In this document: piece by piece, positions 1 through 9,330 of the stretch
Numbering within the stretch: the stretch's first letter is position 1
Layout: each line of letters opens with the position of its first letter
Source: a virus
Direction: 5' to 3' (one strand)
DNA: 20,199 nucleotides
Virus record (IMG/VR): IMGVR_UViG_3300042879_004314
Span: 1-20,199 of that record
The notes under the pieces: model-generated
What the model was told of the DNA's origin: nothing
What the model saw: the letters and a program-made list of their open reading frames with translations, nothing else
Database searches by the model: none
Made by a program: the position numbers and the translations under genes

Positions 1-467
1 AAACGGTGTGGTATTAATGGTTTAATTTGATTATACACGGTTTCACACAGTTCATAGTGTTTTGATACCGGTATTATACGATTGGTATCTTGTTTTTGTG
101 GAAATCGTTGATAAAAATGTTGGTGTGTAAAAGTGGGTTGTATATCTGTAGGAGATATTAGTGATATATCGCAACATGCTTTTATCTGAAAGTAGTATAA
201 AAATTGTTTCTTATTGCGTACCCACAATTCTGGAATGTCTTTTAAAACACTTTCAACATGATTTTTACTTATGTGTAATGTTTCACTGTGGTTAACACAT
301 ATTAGATATCCTTTAGTATCATCAAGTGGTCTAATATAGACTAGTGATACTTTATTTAATGCAGGATGGATATTAGAATTGAATGGAATTACCTCAACAA
401 ATGCTTTTTGTGTCTTAAGATTGTATAAGACTTTTAGTTGATCTAATGTTTCAATAATATAATACAT
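1..467 (-). CDS. Partial CDS running off the left edge; possible N-terminus of a nuclease or DNA polymerase
   Basis: The minus strand is open from an ATG at 467 to the window edge, giving 155 codons without a stop and no 3' end. The start MYYIIETLDQLKVLYNL is followed by AFVEVIPFNSNIHPALN, SLVYIRPL and LWVRNKKQFLYYF. The alternation of hydrophobic strands with an early acidic residue in FVEVI and an N/K pair in VRNKKQF recalls an RNase H-like 3'-5' exonuclease fold, as at the N-terminus of family A DNA polymerases. The usual DxE exo I motif is not intact, so this is only an inference. It lies 48 bases downstream of the 201-aa gene and has an A/T-rich leader without a Shine-Dalgarno sequence. 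That the ORF is real is likely, since it is long and well formed; its function is uncertain. Confidence 0.6.
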   Translation of the reverse strand, partial: MYYIIETLDQLKVLYNLKTQKAFVEVIPFNSNIHPALNKVSLVYIRPLDDTKGYLICVNHSETLHISKNHVESVLKDIPELWVRNKKQFLYYFQIKACCDISLISPTDIQPTFTHQHFYQRFPQKQDTNRIIPVSKHYELCETVYNQIKPLIPHR

Positions 468-515
468 AACCTATTTTAGGCTATAATATACTAAATAAAA
501 ATTAGACAGCCAAAT

Positions 516-1121
516 TTAAACATAATACTTTGTAAAGTCGAATTTTAAGTAAGCATCAAATTGAGGTAGTGATAAATTTTTCATAGTTAATAAAACTATG
601 TTACGATTTACTGTTGCAACTTGGTCTTTAACACCTATTAAGTTCCAAGGAATATCAAATGGTTGATATAATGACCAAAGTATATCTAAAGATTTAGATA
701 TTAATTTATCAAATGTTGTTTTATCTATTTCAATATACATAATTTCATTTGTTTTTTTACAAAAATAACGTCTGTATTCTCCTACTTGATAATCTTGTTG
801 AGTTGGGATATTTGGATTAAATACTGGTTTGTATAAAACTGTTGTAGGTTTTGATACTAGATTATTATATGAATAACCAGTAACAGTTATTACTTCAGGC
901 AGTTTTATTTCATCTGATGTAATTAAAGGATTAACAAATGTTTCTATAGTTGTTTGGGTTAATTCTTCTACTGGTGTATCATTTTGATTTTTACCTGTAA
1001 AATATTTACCAGTTGAAGTAATAAAGTAATATCCAGTATAATTTTGGCCTGTAGATTTGAATTGAAATTCTCCTCCATTAGTGTATTGATTAGGTGTTAT
1101 TTGAGATAAAGGATAATACAT
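516..1121 (-). CDS. Hypothetical protein, probably virion/baseplate-associated (201 aa)
   Basis: I do not recognise a named family. The N-terminal 60 residues are Tyr/Gly/Thr-rich, with two YF segments around STGKYFTGKN. The C-terminal half is more globular, with RRYFCKKTNEIMYIEI near residue 120, IPWNLIG near 157 and an aromatic end (FDFTKYYV). There is no signal peptide or membrane segment. It starts 6 bases after the stop of the hub-lysozyme gene and so belongs to the same operon, which suggests a baseplate or fibre-attachment role. It is the last clearly tail-linked gene before the partial gene at the left edge. Its first three residues (MYY) match those of that next gene, which is probably chance. 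No Shine-Dalgarno sequence precedes the ATG. Confidence 0.7.
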   Translation of the reverse strand: MYYPLSQITPNQYTNGGEFQFKSTGQNYTGYYFITSTGKYFTGKNQNDTPVEELTQTTIETFVNPLITSDEIKLPEVITVTGYSYNNLVSKPTTVLYKPVFNPNIPTQQDYQVGEYRRYFCKKTNEIMYIEIDKTTFDKLISKSLDILWSLYQPFDIPWNLIGVKDQVATVNRNIVLLTMKNLSLPQFDAYLKFDFTKYYV

Positions 1122-1127
1122 TATTTT

Positions 1128-4100
1128 TTATTTTAATAATTCTTGAATCCAAGCTGTTCTATTAATTGAATTTAAAGCTCTTTGATAATCTAGTATAATA
1201 GCACTACTTGCTCCTCTATTTTGAGTTTTAGTTATTGCTGTTGCGTTATTAGTATAATCAATATCTTTATCTAATTCATTACCAAATATACCCTTATATT
1301 TACCTAATACTAGAATTCTAATAGATAGATTTTCATCAAGTACACTATCTGGGTTATTAACTATATTAATTCTTGCTCCTTCTACGATTAAAAGATTTTG
1401 AATTTTTTTATAATTACCTTTAGATGTAATTTGTGTTAATCCTCTACCTCTATATTTATATCCATCTCCTACTTCATCATTACTTCCTCCGCTATAAACA
1501 AAATTTGCTGTAGATTCAGGATTTGAAAATATATTTCTTATTTGTTGATCTGTTTTTCCTTTTGTTTTTGTTTTAAATATAGATTTAATTCTTGCTAATC
1601 CTTCTGGTGTATTTGCATTGTAACGTAAATTTTCTACTTTATTAGGAACTAATCCTGCTTCAGCTTGTGCTACAGTTAATATAGCTGTTAATTGTGATTT
1701 ATCTGTTATTCCATAACTAAGAGATGTTTGTATAATTTTTTCTACAATATCTCTATATGATTCAGGTATAGGATCTCCTTCATTAGTAGTGATACCACTC
1801 GCGTCATTTATAACATCATTTAAAAGAAATCTTGTTGGTTTATTTGTTGTTTTAGGTAATGATAAAGAGTCAATAGTTGTATTCCACATATTATTTTCAA
1901 TAGTGTGGTTTACTCCTTTAATTATAAATACCATTTCTCTATTATAATTAGAAGGTAAATAATTTGTATCAACTGTAAATTCTTGATAAATTTTCATTCC
2001 TGATAGGCCTGCCATAGTTAATGAAATATTAATAGGAATAAATCCAGTTGATGTAGTAGCTGATCCGGTCTGTTCATACATTAGTTGCTGACCATAAGAA
2101 ATAAATGTATTTAAAACAGAACTATAAGAACTAAATGCATTTGTATCCCAAACAGGTAATGCATTATTACCCATATTCATACTTTTAACAAATGTAATAT
2201 AATCATTTACAGTAGTTTTATATTGATTATCAAGTGATGATGATGGTAAAAGATAAGGATCACCAATAAACTCAATTAATCTACTATTTAATCCTTTATT
2301 TAATCTAGATAATGCAGTAGCATCTTCTCCTACTACTCTTTGACGTGCCGCGGCTCCAATAGTAATCATACTAGCAAATTGAGGTGTTAACTCAGTTTTC
2401 ATAGTAAAATCTTTTATAAAACCTGCTGAGCCTGAGCCTTCAGATCTTAATGGATTATATCCATATAAATCAAACACAGATGATTCTGTATTTAAGTTAC
2501 CAAGTCTAGCTAAAGCTAATGTTTCTTCACCAGCTACTCCTAATGGAACTTTTTTAGCTTCATTTATTTTATTATTAAAATAAGCTATTACTTCATCTTT
2601 TTTATATAATTTATTTTGATCTATAAAACGAAGTGTATTTGTATCTTCATCAATCACAGGAACTATATTATTAATACTACCTAAACAACTACCAATAGTT
2701 TGTCCTAATGATTTAAAAAAATCAACTAATGCTATTTTAGAACTTGGTGCTGTTATTAATTCATCTAATTTATCTTTTATAAATTTAAAATTAACATAAA
2801 CATTCATAAGATTTCCATATGTTTCTTCTTTAATAGATACTTCAAATGGAGAAGCAGTTGGTATAATTTTAACATCATTAATTCCTACTGTTATGTCTTT
2901 TTTTACTAATATTTTACTTGGATCAGTACTTAATTGAAAATCTAAACAATTTATTATATTAGTTTCAGAATTATAATCTATATTTAATATTTTATATTTT
3001 GAATTTCCTTGGTCAATAGTAGGTATAATACTTTGTTCAATTATTTTTAATAAAGCTCCTAATCGAATATAATAAGAAGGACTATCTTCAGTAGCACCTG
3101 ACCAGGTTTGTTTTAACACATCTTGTAATTTGTTATTACTTAATGATGTGGTAATTGATACACTATTAATATTTTTAGTTCCACTAGTAGCAGCATCCAT
3201 TAGCCTTTTTAGAGTATCTAATATAGCATGAATATTACTTTTATTACGTTCATTCACTATACTAGTAGGACTATAATCATCTCCTGCTGTTGCTGTTTCA
3301 ATAGATGTTAAAACTTTTGTTGCTACTGTATTTGGGTCAGCTGTTAATATATTTACTTTAAGTGATTCAATAATATCTCCTACACTTCTAACTGTTAATA
3401 CAATATTGTAACTTCCATCAGAATTAAAATTCCAATTAAAATTAACTACTTTACCTAATATAGCATCATAATTACCATTACTATCATAACGAGCATTAAC
3501 TATTTGACCTAAAAGTATATCTACATTAGGTGAATCACTAAAAAACTCATTTTGTAATGATTTAGGTGTTGTTTGAGGTGTTCCTTTATTATCAAGATAA
3601 ATAGTATGACCCCACTCTAATAACACATAAAAACCTAAACGTAAATATAATGTATCAATTATTTCAAATTGAGATTTATCCCAACATTTAATATTAATAG
3701 TTGCTGTTTTTAATGAACCTATATTTTCACTTTTAATATTAGCTGATGTTATACCAGGCATTGGTCTTAAACCAAAACTATTTGAATCTGTTCCCCATCC
3801 ATAAGAGTAATTATTAAAAACTGATGCTGTTGAAGGTTTTATTTTAGGTATACCTCCTTTTAAAGATCCTCCTAGTTCAGTTACACCAGCAAATAAAATA
3901 GCTTTTTTAGCTAATTCAGCTCCTGTTAAATTTAAAGTACCAATATATGGGTTATTAAGTTCTGCTGAGTTTTCAATGCTAACAGAAGACATTAATCTTA
4001 CAAATGATGTAGAGGCATTAATATAATTAACAAATTCTGGTGTTCTAGGGTTGTTAGAATTAAAACCAGAAGCTAAAGCTTTTTGACGAACTTTTATTTG

Positions 4101-4142
4101 ATTAGTTATAGTAGGATGAAATCCTTCTCCTAGAATATTCAT
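1128..4142 (-). CDS. Baseplate hub protein with C-terminal GH19-type lysozyme domain (1004 aa)
   Basis: This is a large two-part tail protein. Residues 1 to about 780 resemble hub/spike proteins of contractile tails, with RPMPGITSANI at 126-136, a WDKSQFEIIDTLYLRLGFYV segment and LLEWGHT near 174-180. The block closes with an FTVDTNYLPSNYNREMVFII stretch and a following W-N-T-T. Residues about 789-1004 form a glycoside hydrolase 19-like (chitinase/endolysin) domain. It has AQAEAGL with Glu828, VENLRYNA with Glu837 (aligning with the ESG...ENLNYSA pattern of phage GH19 enzymes), NPESTANFVYSGG, and GDGYKYRGRGLTQIT near 893-906. The predicted role is local cleavage of peptidoglycan during tail penetration, analogous to T4 gp5 but with a different lysozyme fold. 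The usual HE dipeptide is AE here. The ATG follows the preceding stop by one base. The domain assignment is confident; the hub assignment is moderately so. Confidence 0.85.
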   Translation of the reverse strand: MNILGEGFHPTITNQIKVRQKALASGFNSNNPRTPEFVNYINASTSFVRLMSSVSIENSAELNNPYIGTLNLTGAELAKKAILFAGVTELGGSLKGGIPKIKPSTASVFNNYSYGWGTDSNSFGLRPMPGITSANIKSENIGSLKTATINIKCWDKSQFEIIDTLYLRLGFYVLLEWGHTIYLDNKGTPQTTPKSLQNEFFSDSPNVDILLGQIVNARYDSNGNYDAILGKVVNFNWNFNSDGSYNIVLTVRSVGDIIESLKVNILTADPNTVATKVLTSIETATAGDDYSPTSIVNERNKSNIHAILDTLKRLMDAATSGTKNINSVSITTSLSNNKLQDVLKQTWSGATEDSPSYYIRLGALLKIIEQSIIPTIDQGNSKYKILNIDYNSETNIINCLDFQLSTDPSKILVKKDITVGINDVKIIPTASPFEVSIKEETYGNLMNVYVNFKFIKDKLDELITAPSSKIALVDFFKSLGQTIGSCLGSINNIVPVIDEDTNTLRFIDQNKLYKKDEVIAYFNNKINEAKKVPLGVAGEETLALARLGNLNTESSVFDLYGYNPLRSEGSGSAGFIKDFTMKTELTPQFASMITIGAAARQRVVGEDATALSRLNKGLNSRLIEFIGDPYLLPSSSLDNQYKTTVNDYITFVKSMNMGNNALPVWDTNAFSSYSSVLNTFISYGQQLMYEQTGSATTSTGFIPINISLTMAGLSGMKIYQEFTVDTNYLPSNYNREMVFIIKGVNHTIENNMWNTTIDSLSLPKTTNKPTRFLLNDVINDASGITTNEGDPIPESYRDIVEKIIQTSLSYGITDKSQLTAILTVAQAEAGLVPNKVENLRYNANTPEGLARIKSIFKTKTKGKTDQQIRNIFSNPESTANFVYSGGSNDEVGDGYKYRGRGLTQITSKGNYKKIQNLLIVEGARINIVNNPDSVLDENLSIRILVLGKYKGIFGNELDKDIDYTNNATAITKTQNRGASSAIILDYQRALNSINRTAWIQELLK

Positions 4143-4143
4143 A

Positions 4144-4440
4144 TTAACTATTTATAACGTTATAATTATTTAATACATTAGCTGGATAAGCTGGTATTCT
4201 TAATTGTACTCCTTCAGGTATGATTAAACTTCCAAGTGTAACTTGTGGATTAGCAGCCGCTATTATCCACCATAAAGAACTATCTTGAAAATATTGTTGT
4301 GCTAATACATCAAACCTATCTCCTTGCTCTGTGTAAACATAAATGTCTTCTGGAGTTAAGGCAATTTCTGGATAACGAACTGTTTTATAAGCTTGTTTTC
4401 CATTTATTTTAGTTAAAGGTATATTGATATATCTATTCAT
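4144..4440 (-). CDS. Small baseplate protein, LysM/gp53-like (98 aa)
   Basis: The protein is a single compact LysM-like domain. TEQGDRFDVLAQQYFQDSSL, WWIIAAANPQ and IIPEGVQLRIP (about residues 37-85) match the pattern D-x-x-D-x-L-A-x-x-Y-(x)n-LWW-I-I-A-x-A-N...I-P-x-G-x-x-L-x-I-P. That pattern occurs in T4 gp53-like wedge proteins and P2 gpX-like tail proteins. In these phages such domains sit in the baseplate and bridge the tube or hub to the wedge, and may touch peptidoglycan. The start codon shares its A with the stop codon of the 681-aa gene (TAATG), indicating translational coupling. Its own stop lies one base before the hub gene. Both neighbours and length support a baseplate role; whether it is gp53 or gpX is undecided. 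Confidence 0.82.
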   Translation of the reverse strand: MNRYINIPLTKINGKQAYKTVRYPEIALTPEDIYVYTEQGDRFDVLAQQYFQDSSLWWIIAAANPQVTLGSLIIPEGVQLRIPAYPANVLNNYNVINS

Positions 4441-6485
4441 TAAATGTAATTATTGGTATCATAATTGTTATGATCACCTGTGTTTAAAGCTATAAATCGT
4501 TCTGGGCCAAATGTTGATACTTGGTTACCTCTTAATTGATTTCCATTATTATCACGACCAGCTAATATGTTAGTTCCAGCGTAAGTGTTAGTTTGTTTTC
4601 TTGGAACAAAGTTATGTATTGGAGTAAAGTTAAATCCTGATACTCTAATTATATGTGGTAGTTCTTTAACTGAGTTGTCACTTTCTGCGTTTGTATCATT
4701 AATTCCTATTTCCCAAGGTGATTCTGATGGTACATCATAAGTTAAACTAGTTATAAAACCTGGTTGAGAATATAAATATCCTCCTACAGTAAGCCTAACT
4801 AAAGATCCTCTCATGTATCCTTCTTCACTATAATCAGGCATTAAATTTGAAGCTAAAAAATTTAGCTTTTGATACATTGGTATAAGTTCTTGTTTTGATT
4901 GAGCCGCTATAGTCCAAGACATATTTATTGTTCTATCAAAAGTATTATATGTGTAGAATTTTTCACCTCTACCTACATATTGGGCTGATGACCAATCTGC
5001 TGTGTAATTATCTGAAAATGAATCTATAAATGCTCTAAAATGTATAAATACTCCTTCTTCTGGATCTTTATTATTAATAGCTTCAATTCTAAATTTAACT
5101 AAATCGTTTGTATCTGTTTCTGCTACAGTACGAGAATTATATAGTTGTTTAGCATTAATTCTATCTAAAGGACCTAAAATCTTTCCTTCTGAATTTTTTT
5201 TACCCTCTGTATAACTAAAAATATTTCCTGCTGAACCAGGATTGCCTAAAAATATTCGACCTTTACCATCTAATCCTCCATTTATAGTTTGATTTTGTCC
5301 AATATCATAAGATGGAGCATTTGATAATACTTGTGATGAAGTAAATGGAGTATTATTTATATTTTTTCTTAATTCTGCTCTAAAATCTTGAAATTTAGGA
5401 GCTCCATAATTTTGTATATTATTAGAAGCTGATACTATTTGTTCTTGGTTATAAACATTTGTACTATTAGCTGACGCTAAAGGTGAAGGAGCGAATCCTT
5501 GACCTGGTTCTGGTTGATATACACTACGTCCTGAATCAAATAAATCAGCACCACCTGCTGTTAAATTTAATCCACCAATATCTTTACCGCCATTAAATTG
5601 TTTAGCTACAGCTGATGGGCTATTACTTAATCCAAATAATAAATCTTTACGCAAATCAATTTTAGGACGAGTAAAAGCAGCAAATCTTTTAGCTTCTACA
5701 GGAGGAGTTATAAAATCTTGTAAAACAAATCCTTTTGAATTTGATATTAAGGGATTTATAATATTAAGTCCTAAATTTGGATTTTTTACTCCTGCGTCTC
5801 CAAAAAAGTTAAGTAATGCTGGGTTGTTTTTTCCTGTTCTTTGGGTTTCTACATTAATAACAGTTTGACCAACACCTAAATCAGCTCCTGGGCCTCCTTG
5901 ATATGTTAATATATTAGTATCAGATGATTTAACATTTATTAACCTATTAGTTAATTCTACTAATCTATTTTCTGCTCCACTATCACCGCCTCTAACATAA
6001 ATTATAGTATCATTATCTCCATACTTAGGTAATCTAAATCCATTTGGAGTTAATCCTTGCTTATAAAAATGTAAACCGGCAGCACTTACTCCTACTTGAG
6101 CTAGTGTGTTAGTAGGAGTATAAGGACCTGCGTTTATTAATATATCAGGATTTGCGGCTTCATTAGCTTGAGTCCTAACATTTGTTTGTGATAATAAGTT
6201 TTGTTTAGCTATAAAAAGTAAACCAGGTGTGGTAGTAAAAAATTTCCCTAGACGAATAATGTCTTTACCTGATCTCGATACAATTAGAGCTGCTTCATTT
6301 GCTGTTGCATCAATAAGTCCTACACCAGTTGTTGAAAAAGGTGAAGTACCAAAAGGAGCAGCAGCATCCACAAACTCTTCTTTAGCAACAGGTGTTTTAA
6401 TAAATGGTTGTTTAGTACCACCTACTTGTCCATTATTACCGTATTTTAGAGATTTAAATTTAGTTTTTAGAGTTAATAAACCCAT
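4440..6485 (-). CDS. Putative baseplate/tube-cap structural protein (681 aa)
   Basis: The first 470 residues are low in recognisable motifs and rich in Asn, Gly, Ser and Pro. The region at about 476-630 is a defined domain. It includes VFIHFRAFIDSFSDNY, GRGEKFYTYNTFDRTINMSW, QKLNFLASNLMPDY, VRLTVGGYLYSQPGFITSLT, SPWEIGI and ELPHIIRVSGFNFTPI. The order (GR.E..Y.Y...R.I..S, then a Leu/Pro-rich helix, then a G-Y-L strand, then PWEI, then LP..I.V) is one I associate with tube-cap or tube-initiator proteins of contractile tails, as in T4 gp48/gp54-type roles. That role is an inference; virion structure is well supported by position. It begins on a TAATG overlap with the preceding 92-aa gene. Its first residues, MGLLTLKT, echo MGLLDKLKT of that gene. 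Confidence 0.72.
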   Translation of the reverse strand: MGLLTLKTKFKSLKYGNNGQVGGTKQPFIKTPVAKEEFVDAAAPFGTSPFSTTGVGLIDATANEAALIVSRSGKDIIRLGKFFTTTPGLLFIAKQNLLSQTNVRTQANEAANPDILINAGPYTPTNTLAQVGVSAAGLHFYKQGLTPNGFRLPKYGDNDTIIYVRGGDSGAENRLVELTNRLINVKSSDTNILTYQGGPGADLGVGQTVINVETQRTGKNNPALLNFFGDAGVKNPNLGLNIINPLISNSKGFVLQDFITPPVEAKRFAAFTRPKIDLRKDLLFGLSNSPSAVAKQFNGGKDIGGLNLTAGGADLFDSGRSVYQPEPGQGFAPSPLASANSTNVYNQEQIVSASNNIQNYGAPKFQDFRAELRKNINNTPFTSSQVLSNAPSYDIGQNQTINGGLDGKGRIFLGNPGSAGNIFSYTEGKKNSEGKILGPLDRINAKQLYNSRTVAETDTNDLVKFRIEAINNKDPEEGVFIHFRAFIDSFSDNYTADWSSAQYVGRGEKFYTYNTFDRTINMSWTIAAQSKQELIPMYQKLNFLASNLMPDYSEEGYMRGSLVRLTVGGYLYSQPGFITSLTYDVPSESPWEIGINDTNAESDNSVKELPHIIRVSGFNFTPIHNFVPRKQTNTYAGTNILAGRDNNGNQLRGNQVSTFGPERFIALNTGDHNNYDTNNYI

Positions 6486-6763
6486 TAGTCTGCTCTAACT
6501 TCGTTGTATTTTACTAATGAATTTGAATTTGTAATATCAAGTTGTGATGGTAATGGTAATCCATTAATTAAATCTCCATCATCATATGATGTATAAGCAT
6601 CATTTACTTCTGATTTGTAATCACCGTTAAGTGAATAACCTGGTGTATTACCAAAAGCATGTAATTTTGATTCTTTTGTAGCACCTACATTTGTTGGAGG
6701 AGTAGCACCGTTATATTTACTTTGGTTTGAACCTCCTGTTTTTAGTTTATCTAATAATCCCAT
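6485..6763 (-). CDS. Small hypothetical tail-module protein (92 aa)
   Basis: The protein is hydrophilic and probably extended, rich in Asn, Gly, Ser, Asp and Thr, with no membrane segment. It begins MGLLDKLKTGGSNQSKYNG, contains LHAFGNTPGYSLNGDYKS around residues 34-51, and has an acidic DDGD centre. I do not recognise a family. It lies between the tape measure and the large baseplate gene, and its stop overlaps the next ATG (TAATG), so co-translation with that protein is likely. A copy of the intergenic motif (6781-6795) lies upstream, so it may open the baseplate transcription unit. A minor baseplate component or chaperone is the simplest inference. Confidence 0.7.
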   Translation of the reverse strand: MGLLDKLKTGGSNQSKYNGATPPTNVGATKESKLHAFGNTPGYSLNGDYKSEVNDAYTSYDDGDLINGLPLPSQLDITNSNSLVKYNEVRAD

Positions 6764-6780
6764 TGTTTTATGTTTTTAAG

Positions 6781-6795
6781 TTTATTATAAATATT
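6781..6795 (-). promoter_or_regulatory. Candidate phage promoter motif upstream of the baseplate operon
   Basis: The minus strand reads AATATTTATAATAAA, identical or nearly so to copies upstream of the sheath, tube and fibre genes. It contains a TATAAT hexamer and lies 17 bases before the ATG at 6763. It sits in the short gap between the 92-aa gene and the tape measure stop. Function is inferred from recurrence and position only. Confidence 0.5.
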
Positions 6796-6799
6796 AATA

Positions 6800-9319
6800 T
6801 TATGTTGTTTTATAAGTACCCATTGAAACTGCTGTACCTAATCTAGTACTGTCTATATATATTACACCTTCTTTATTTAATATGTTGGTTAGTAATTTTT
6901 CTACAGCCATCATACGATCTACTAATGGTGTTAAGTTTATTTGAGATGTAGATGATGATCTTATATTTTTATCTAAAGGTGATTGGTTATTACCTTCTAA
7001 ATTAGTGCCAGCTACAATAGTATCATTATCATTAAAAGAGTATGTTCCTTCAGGTGCTGATAGGACACGCTTACCATATCCTGGCGATACAGCGTCATCA
7101 GCTAAATATGATTTACCTATAGCATAAATTGATGCTGCTGCTGCTGCTGCTAATAAAGCCCCTACAACTGGTATACCTATTACAGTGTTCATAGCTTTTA
7201 AAGCTAAAGTTCCTAATACTGATTTACCTTCTTTTTTGGCAAATAATAATTTTATTTTATCATAAGCGATACTAATTAATGTTTCATTATTTACTTTTTT
7301 TATAGCTAAATAAGATAAAGTAAAAGCACCAGCTAATACATAAGCTACATCCTTAGCTTCAGTTAATAATCCAACTATATAACCTAAACCTTCACCTATT
7401 TTACCTAAAGTATATGTCACTGGTGTTAATATAACATTAATTAAAGGTAATATGTTAGTAACTAAATTCATAAATGGAGATACTATTTGTAGTATAGGCT
7501 CGGCTAATGATACAAATAATTCTCTTAATTTTTCTATAGTGTTATTAAAACGCTCGGCTACTGATTGTTGTTGAAATTGTAATGCTAATTGATCATTACC
7601 TAAACGTTTTTTAGCTTCTTCTAAACTAGTTGATTTAACTAATCTATCAAAAGCTTGTTTTGCTGTTTCTCCTTCTTCAGCTGATAATGCTGCTAATGCT
7701 TCTCTATCTATTAATGATTGAGCTAAGTCATCTCTAGTTAATCCAGCAGCATTTGCAATAGCTTCTTGTTGGATTCTGTTCATATTAGCAAAATCAGCAG
7801 ATGTACCTACTTGTCTTGCTATTTCAGCGGCGGCTCCAATTGAGTCACCTTGTAATGCTAAATATCTAGCTTGTTCAAAATTTAAATCTTTACCAGTTAA
7901 TAATTCAGCTTCTAATTCATTTGATATTGATTGTTCAAAATTTAATAATCCTGATGCTATTTTATCAGCTTGTTCTAAATTTAAACCAAATTGTTTTGAT
8001 TTAACTACAGATTCAGCTAAAGCTGATGCTCCACCTTTTAATGATAATTTAAGGGCTGCTGATGCTTTACTAACTTCTCGTAAAACATCTTTTTCATTAA
8101 CTACTAATTTATTTTGAGCTGCATATGCTTCTGCTGCTCCTAATATTTCAGATGTATTATCTTCTAATGTTTTACCATTAACTAAAGATATTTTTTGAAT
8201 ACCTATTAATTCATCATTAGTATAACCTGCTTGTTCTCTTAATTTAGTAAAAGTAATTAAATCTTTTTCATTTAATACAGCATTAGAACCTAATGATTTA
8301 CCAACAGCTATTACACTTTCATTTAATCCTCTAGTATTAACAGCGGCGTCAGCGGTTAAATTTGCTGTTTGAGTTAATTGAGTATTTAATGTTAAAGCTT
8401 CTCTATAACTCATATTAAAGGCTTTAGCAGTATCACCTGCTAATTTGTCTGTACCTTTAAGAGCTTCTACTAACTCTTTTGTTAAAAGTGATAATGGATC
8501 TTTAAATGATTCTAATAATTGAGCTCCTGCTTCTTTGATTCCTACTTTTAATACTTTAAATTTATTAACAAAACTATTAACATATTTAGGATCTTTTTCA
8601 AGTTGTTCAGCGAATTCTCGCATTTTTTCATTAACTTTATCTAAACCTAAAGCATTCGCTAAACCTCCAAGACCTAATTTATCTAAAGCAGTTTGGACAC
8701 CACTAACAGCAGCGCCTCCTATACCCATTAATTTGCTAATTCTTTCTTCTTGTTTAATTCGAATATTAGCTTTATCAATAATAGTGTTTATACTAGAATC
8801 TTCATCTTTTAAAAAATTAACAGCTGACTTTTGTGATTCAGTAAGATTTTTAAAAATTGATGTTCTTCTATCTATTTTTTCATTGATGCCAGCTTCTTGT
8901 AATATTTGAGTAGCTGCTAATTTAGTTTCAGATTGGTATTTTAATATTTTTTCTTTATGCTGTTCTAATTGTTTTTTAGATAATTTATTGATGCCTTCTT
9001 CTTCATATTTAAGATTTTTAGCTTCTTTAATTATATTTTTAAAACCATTAGAAAACTCTTTAGTTGAACTTACAGCTTTTGGATCAATTTCTTTAACTAT
9101 TGCTTTTAAAGTTGTTGAAAGATCACTAAATGAAGATTTTGTATTTTCTACACGATATTGAACACCTTCTAAAGCTGTTTCTAATTGCTGGATAGTTGTT
9201 TCAGCATTTTTAATATTAGTAACATCCCAGTCCTTAAATGGATTTCGGTCGCCTAGTGCTTTATAAGCTTTCTCTATTCGTCCTAAAAGTTTTTCTATAT
9301 CTTCTTTACTAGTCGCCAT
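6800..9319 (-). CDS. Tail tape measure protein (839 aa)
   Basis: This protein sets tail length and is packed inside the tube. It is the longest helical protein in the module. The first 270 residues are Lys/Glu-rich and coiled-coil-like. The middle is Ala/Leu/Glu-rich. Hydrophobic stretches follow at about 625-680 and 715-735 (VVGALLAAAAAASIYAIG), which are typical of segments that enter the host envelope. The C-terminus has a DDAVSPGYGKRVLSAPEGTY element then DNDTIVAGTNL, a pattern I associate with tape measure C-termini of Bacteroidota phages. At roughly 0.15 nm per residue it would predict a tail near 125 nm. It is preceded by a hairpin and a promoter-like motif. The run of alanines at 7134-7151 is encoded by six GCA repeats on the coding strand. 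Confidence 0.87.
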   Translation of the reverse strand: MATSKEDIEKLLGRIEKAYKALGDRNPFKDWDVTNIKNAETTIQQLETALEGVQYRVENTKSSFSDLSTTLKAIVKEIDPKAVSSTKEFSNGFKNIIKEAKNLKYEEEGINKLSKKQLEQHKEKILKYQSETKLAATQILQEAGINEKIDRRTSIFKNLTESQKSAVNFLKDEDSSINTIIDKANIRIKQEERISKLMGIGGAAVSGVQTALDKLGLGGLANALGLDKVNEKMREFAEQLEKDPKYVNSFVNKFKVLKVGIKEAGAQLLESFKDPLSLLTKELVEALKGTDKLAGDTAKAFNMSYREALTLNTQLTQTANLTADAAVNTRGLNESVIAVGKSLGSNAVLNEKDLITFTKLREQAGYTNDELIGIQKISLVNGKTLEDNTSEILGAAEAYAAQNKLVVNEKDVLREVSKASAALKLSLKGGASALAESVVKSKQFGLNLEQADKIASGLLNFEQSISNELEAELLTGKDLNFEQARYLALQGDSIGAAAEIARQVGTSADFANMNRIQQEAIANAAGLTRDDLAQSLIDREALAALSAEEGETAKQAFDRLVKSTSLEEAKKRLGNDQLALQFQQQSVAERFNNTIEKLRELFVSLAEPILQIVSPFMNLVTNILPLINVILTPVTYTLGKIGEGLGYIVGLLTEAKDVAYVLAGAFTLSYLAIKKVNNETLISIAYDKIKLLFAKKEGKSVLGTLALKAMNTVIGIPVVGALLAAAAAASIYAIGKSYLADDAVSPGYGKRVLSAPEGTYSFNDNDTIVAGTNLEGNNQSPLDKNIRSSSTSQINLTPLVDRMMAVEKLLTNILNKEGVIYIDSTRLGTAVSMGTYKTT

Positions 9320-9330
9320 TTAAGTATTTT

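Noticed and set aside
4152-4161. TATAAATA on the minus strand near the end of the LysM-like gene, resembling a T4 late promoter
   Set aside because: It is a single occurrence inside coding sequence (Val-Ile-Asn-Ser) in an AT-rich genome; the recurrent intergenic motif has the opposite orientation.
6229-6498. Plus-strand 89-aa ORF
   Set aside because: It is wholly antisense to the 5' part of the 681-aa gene, with no conserved features.
8535-8909. Plus-strand 124-aa ORF
   Set aside because: It is antisense to the tape measure coiled-coil region, a common shadow of Lys/Glu/Leu-rich helices in AT-rich DNA.
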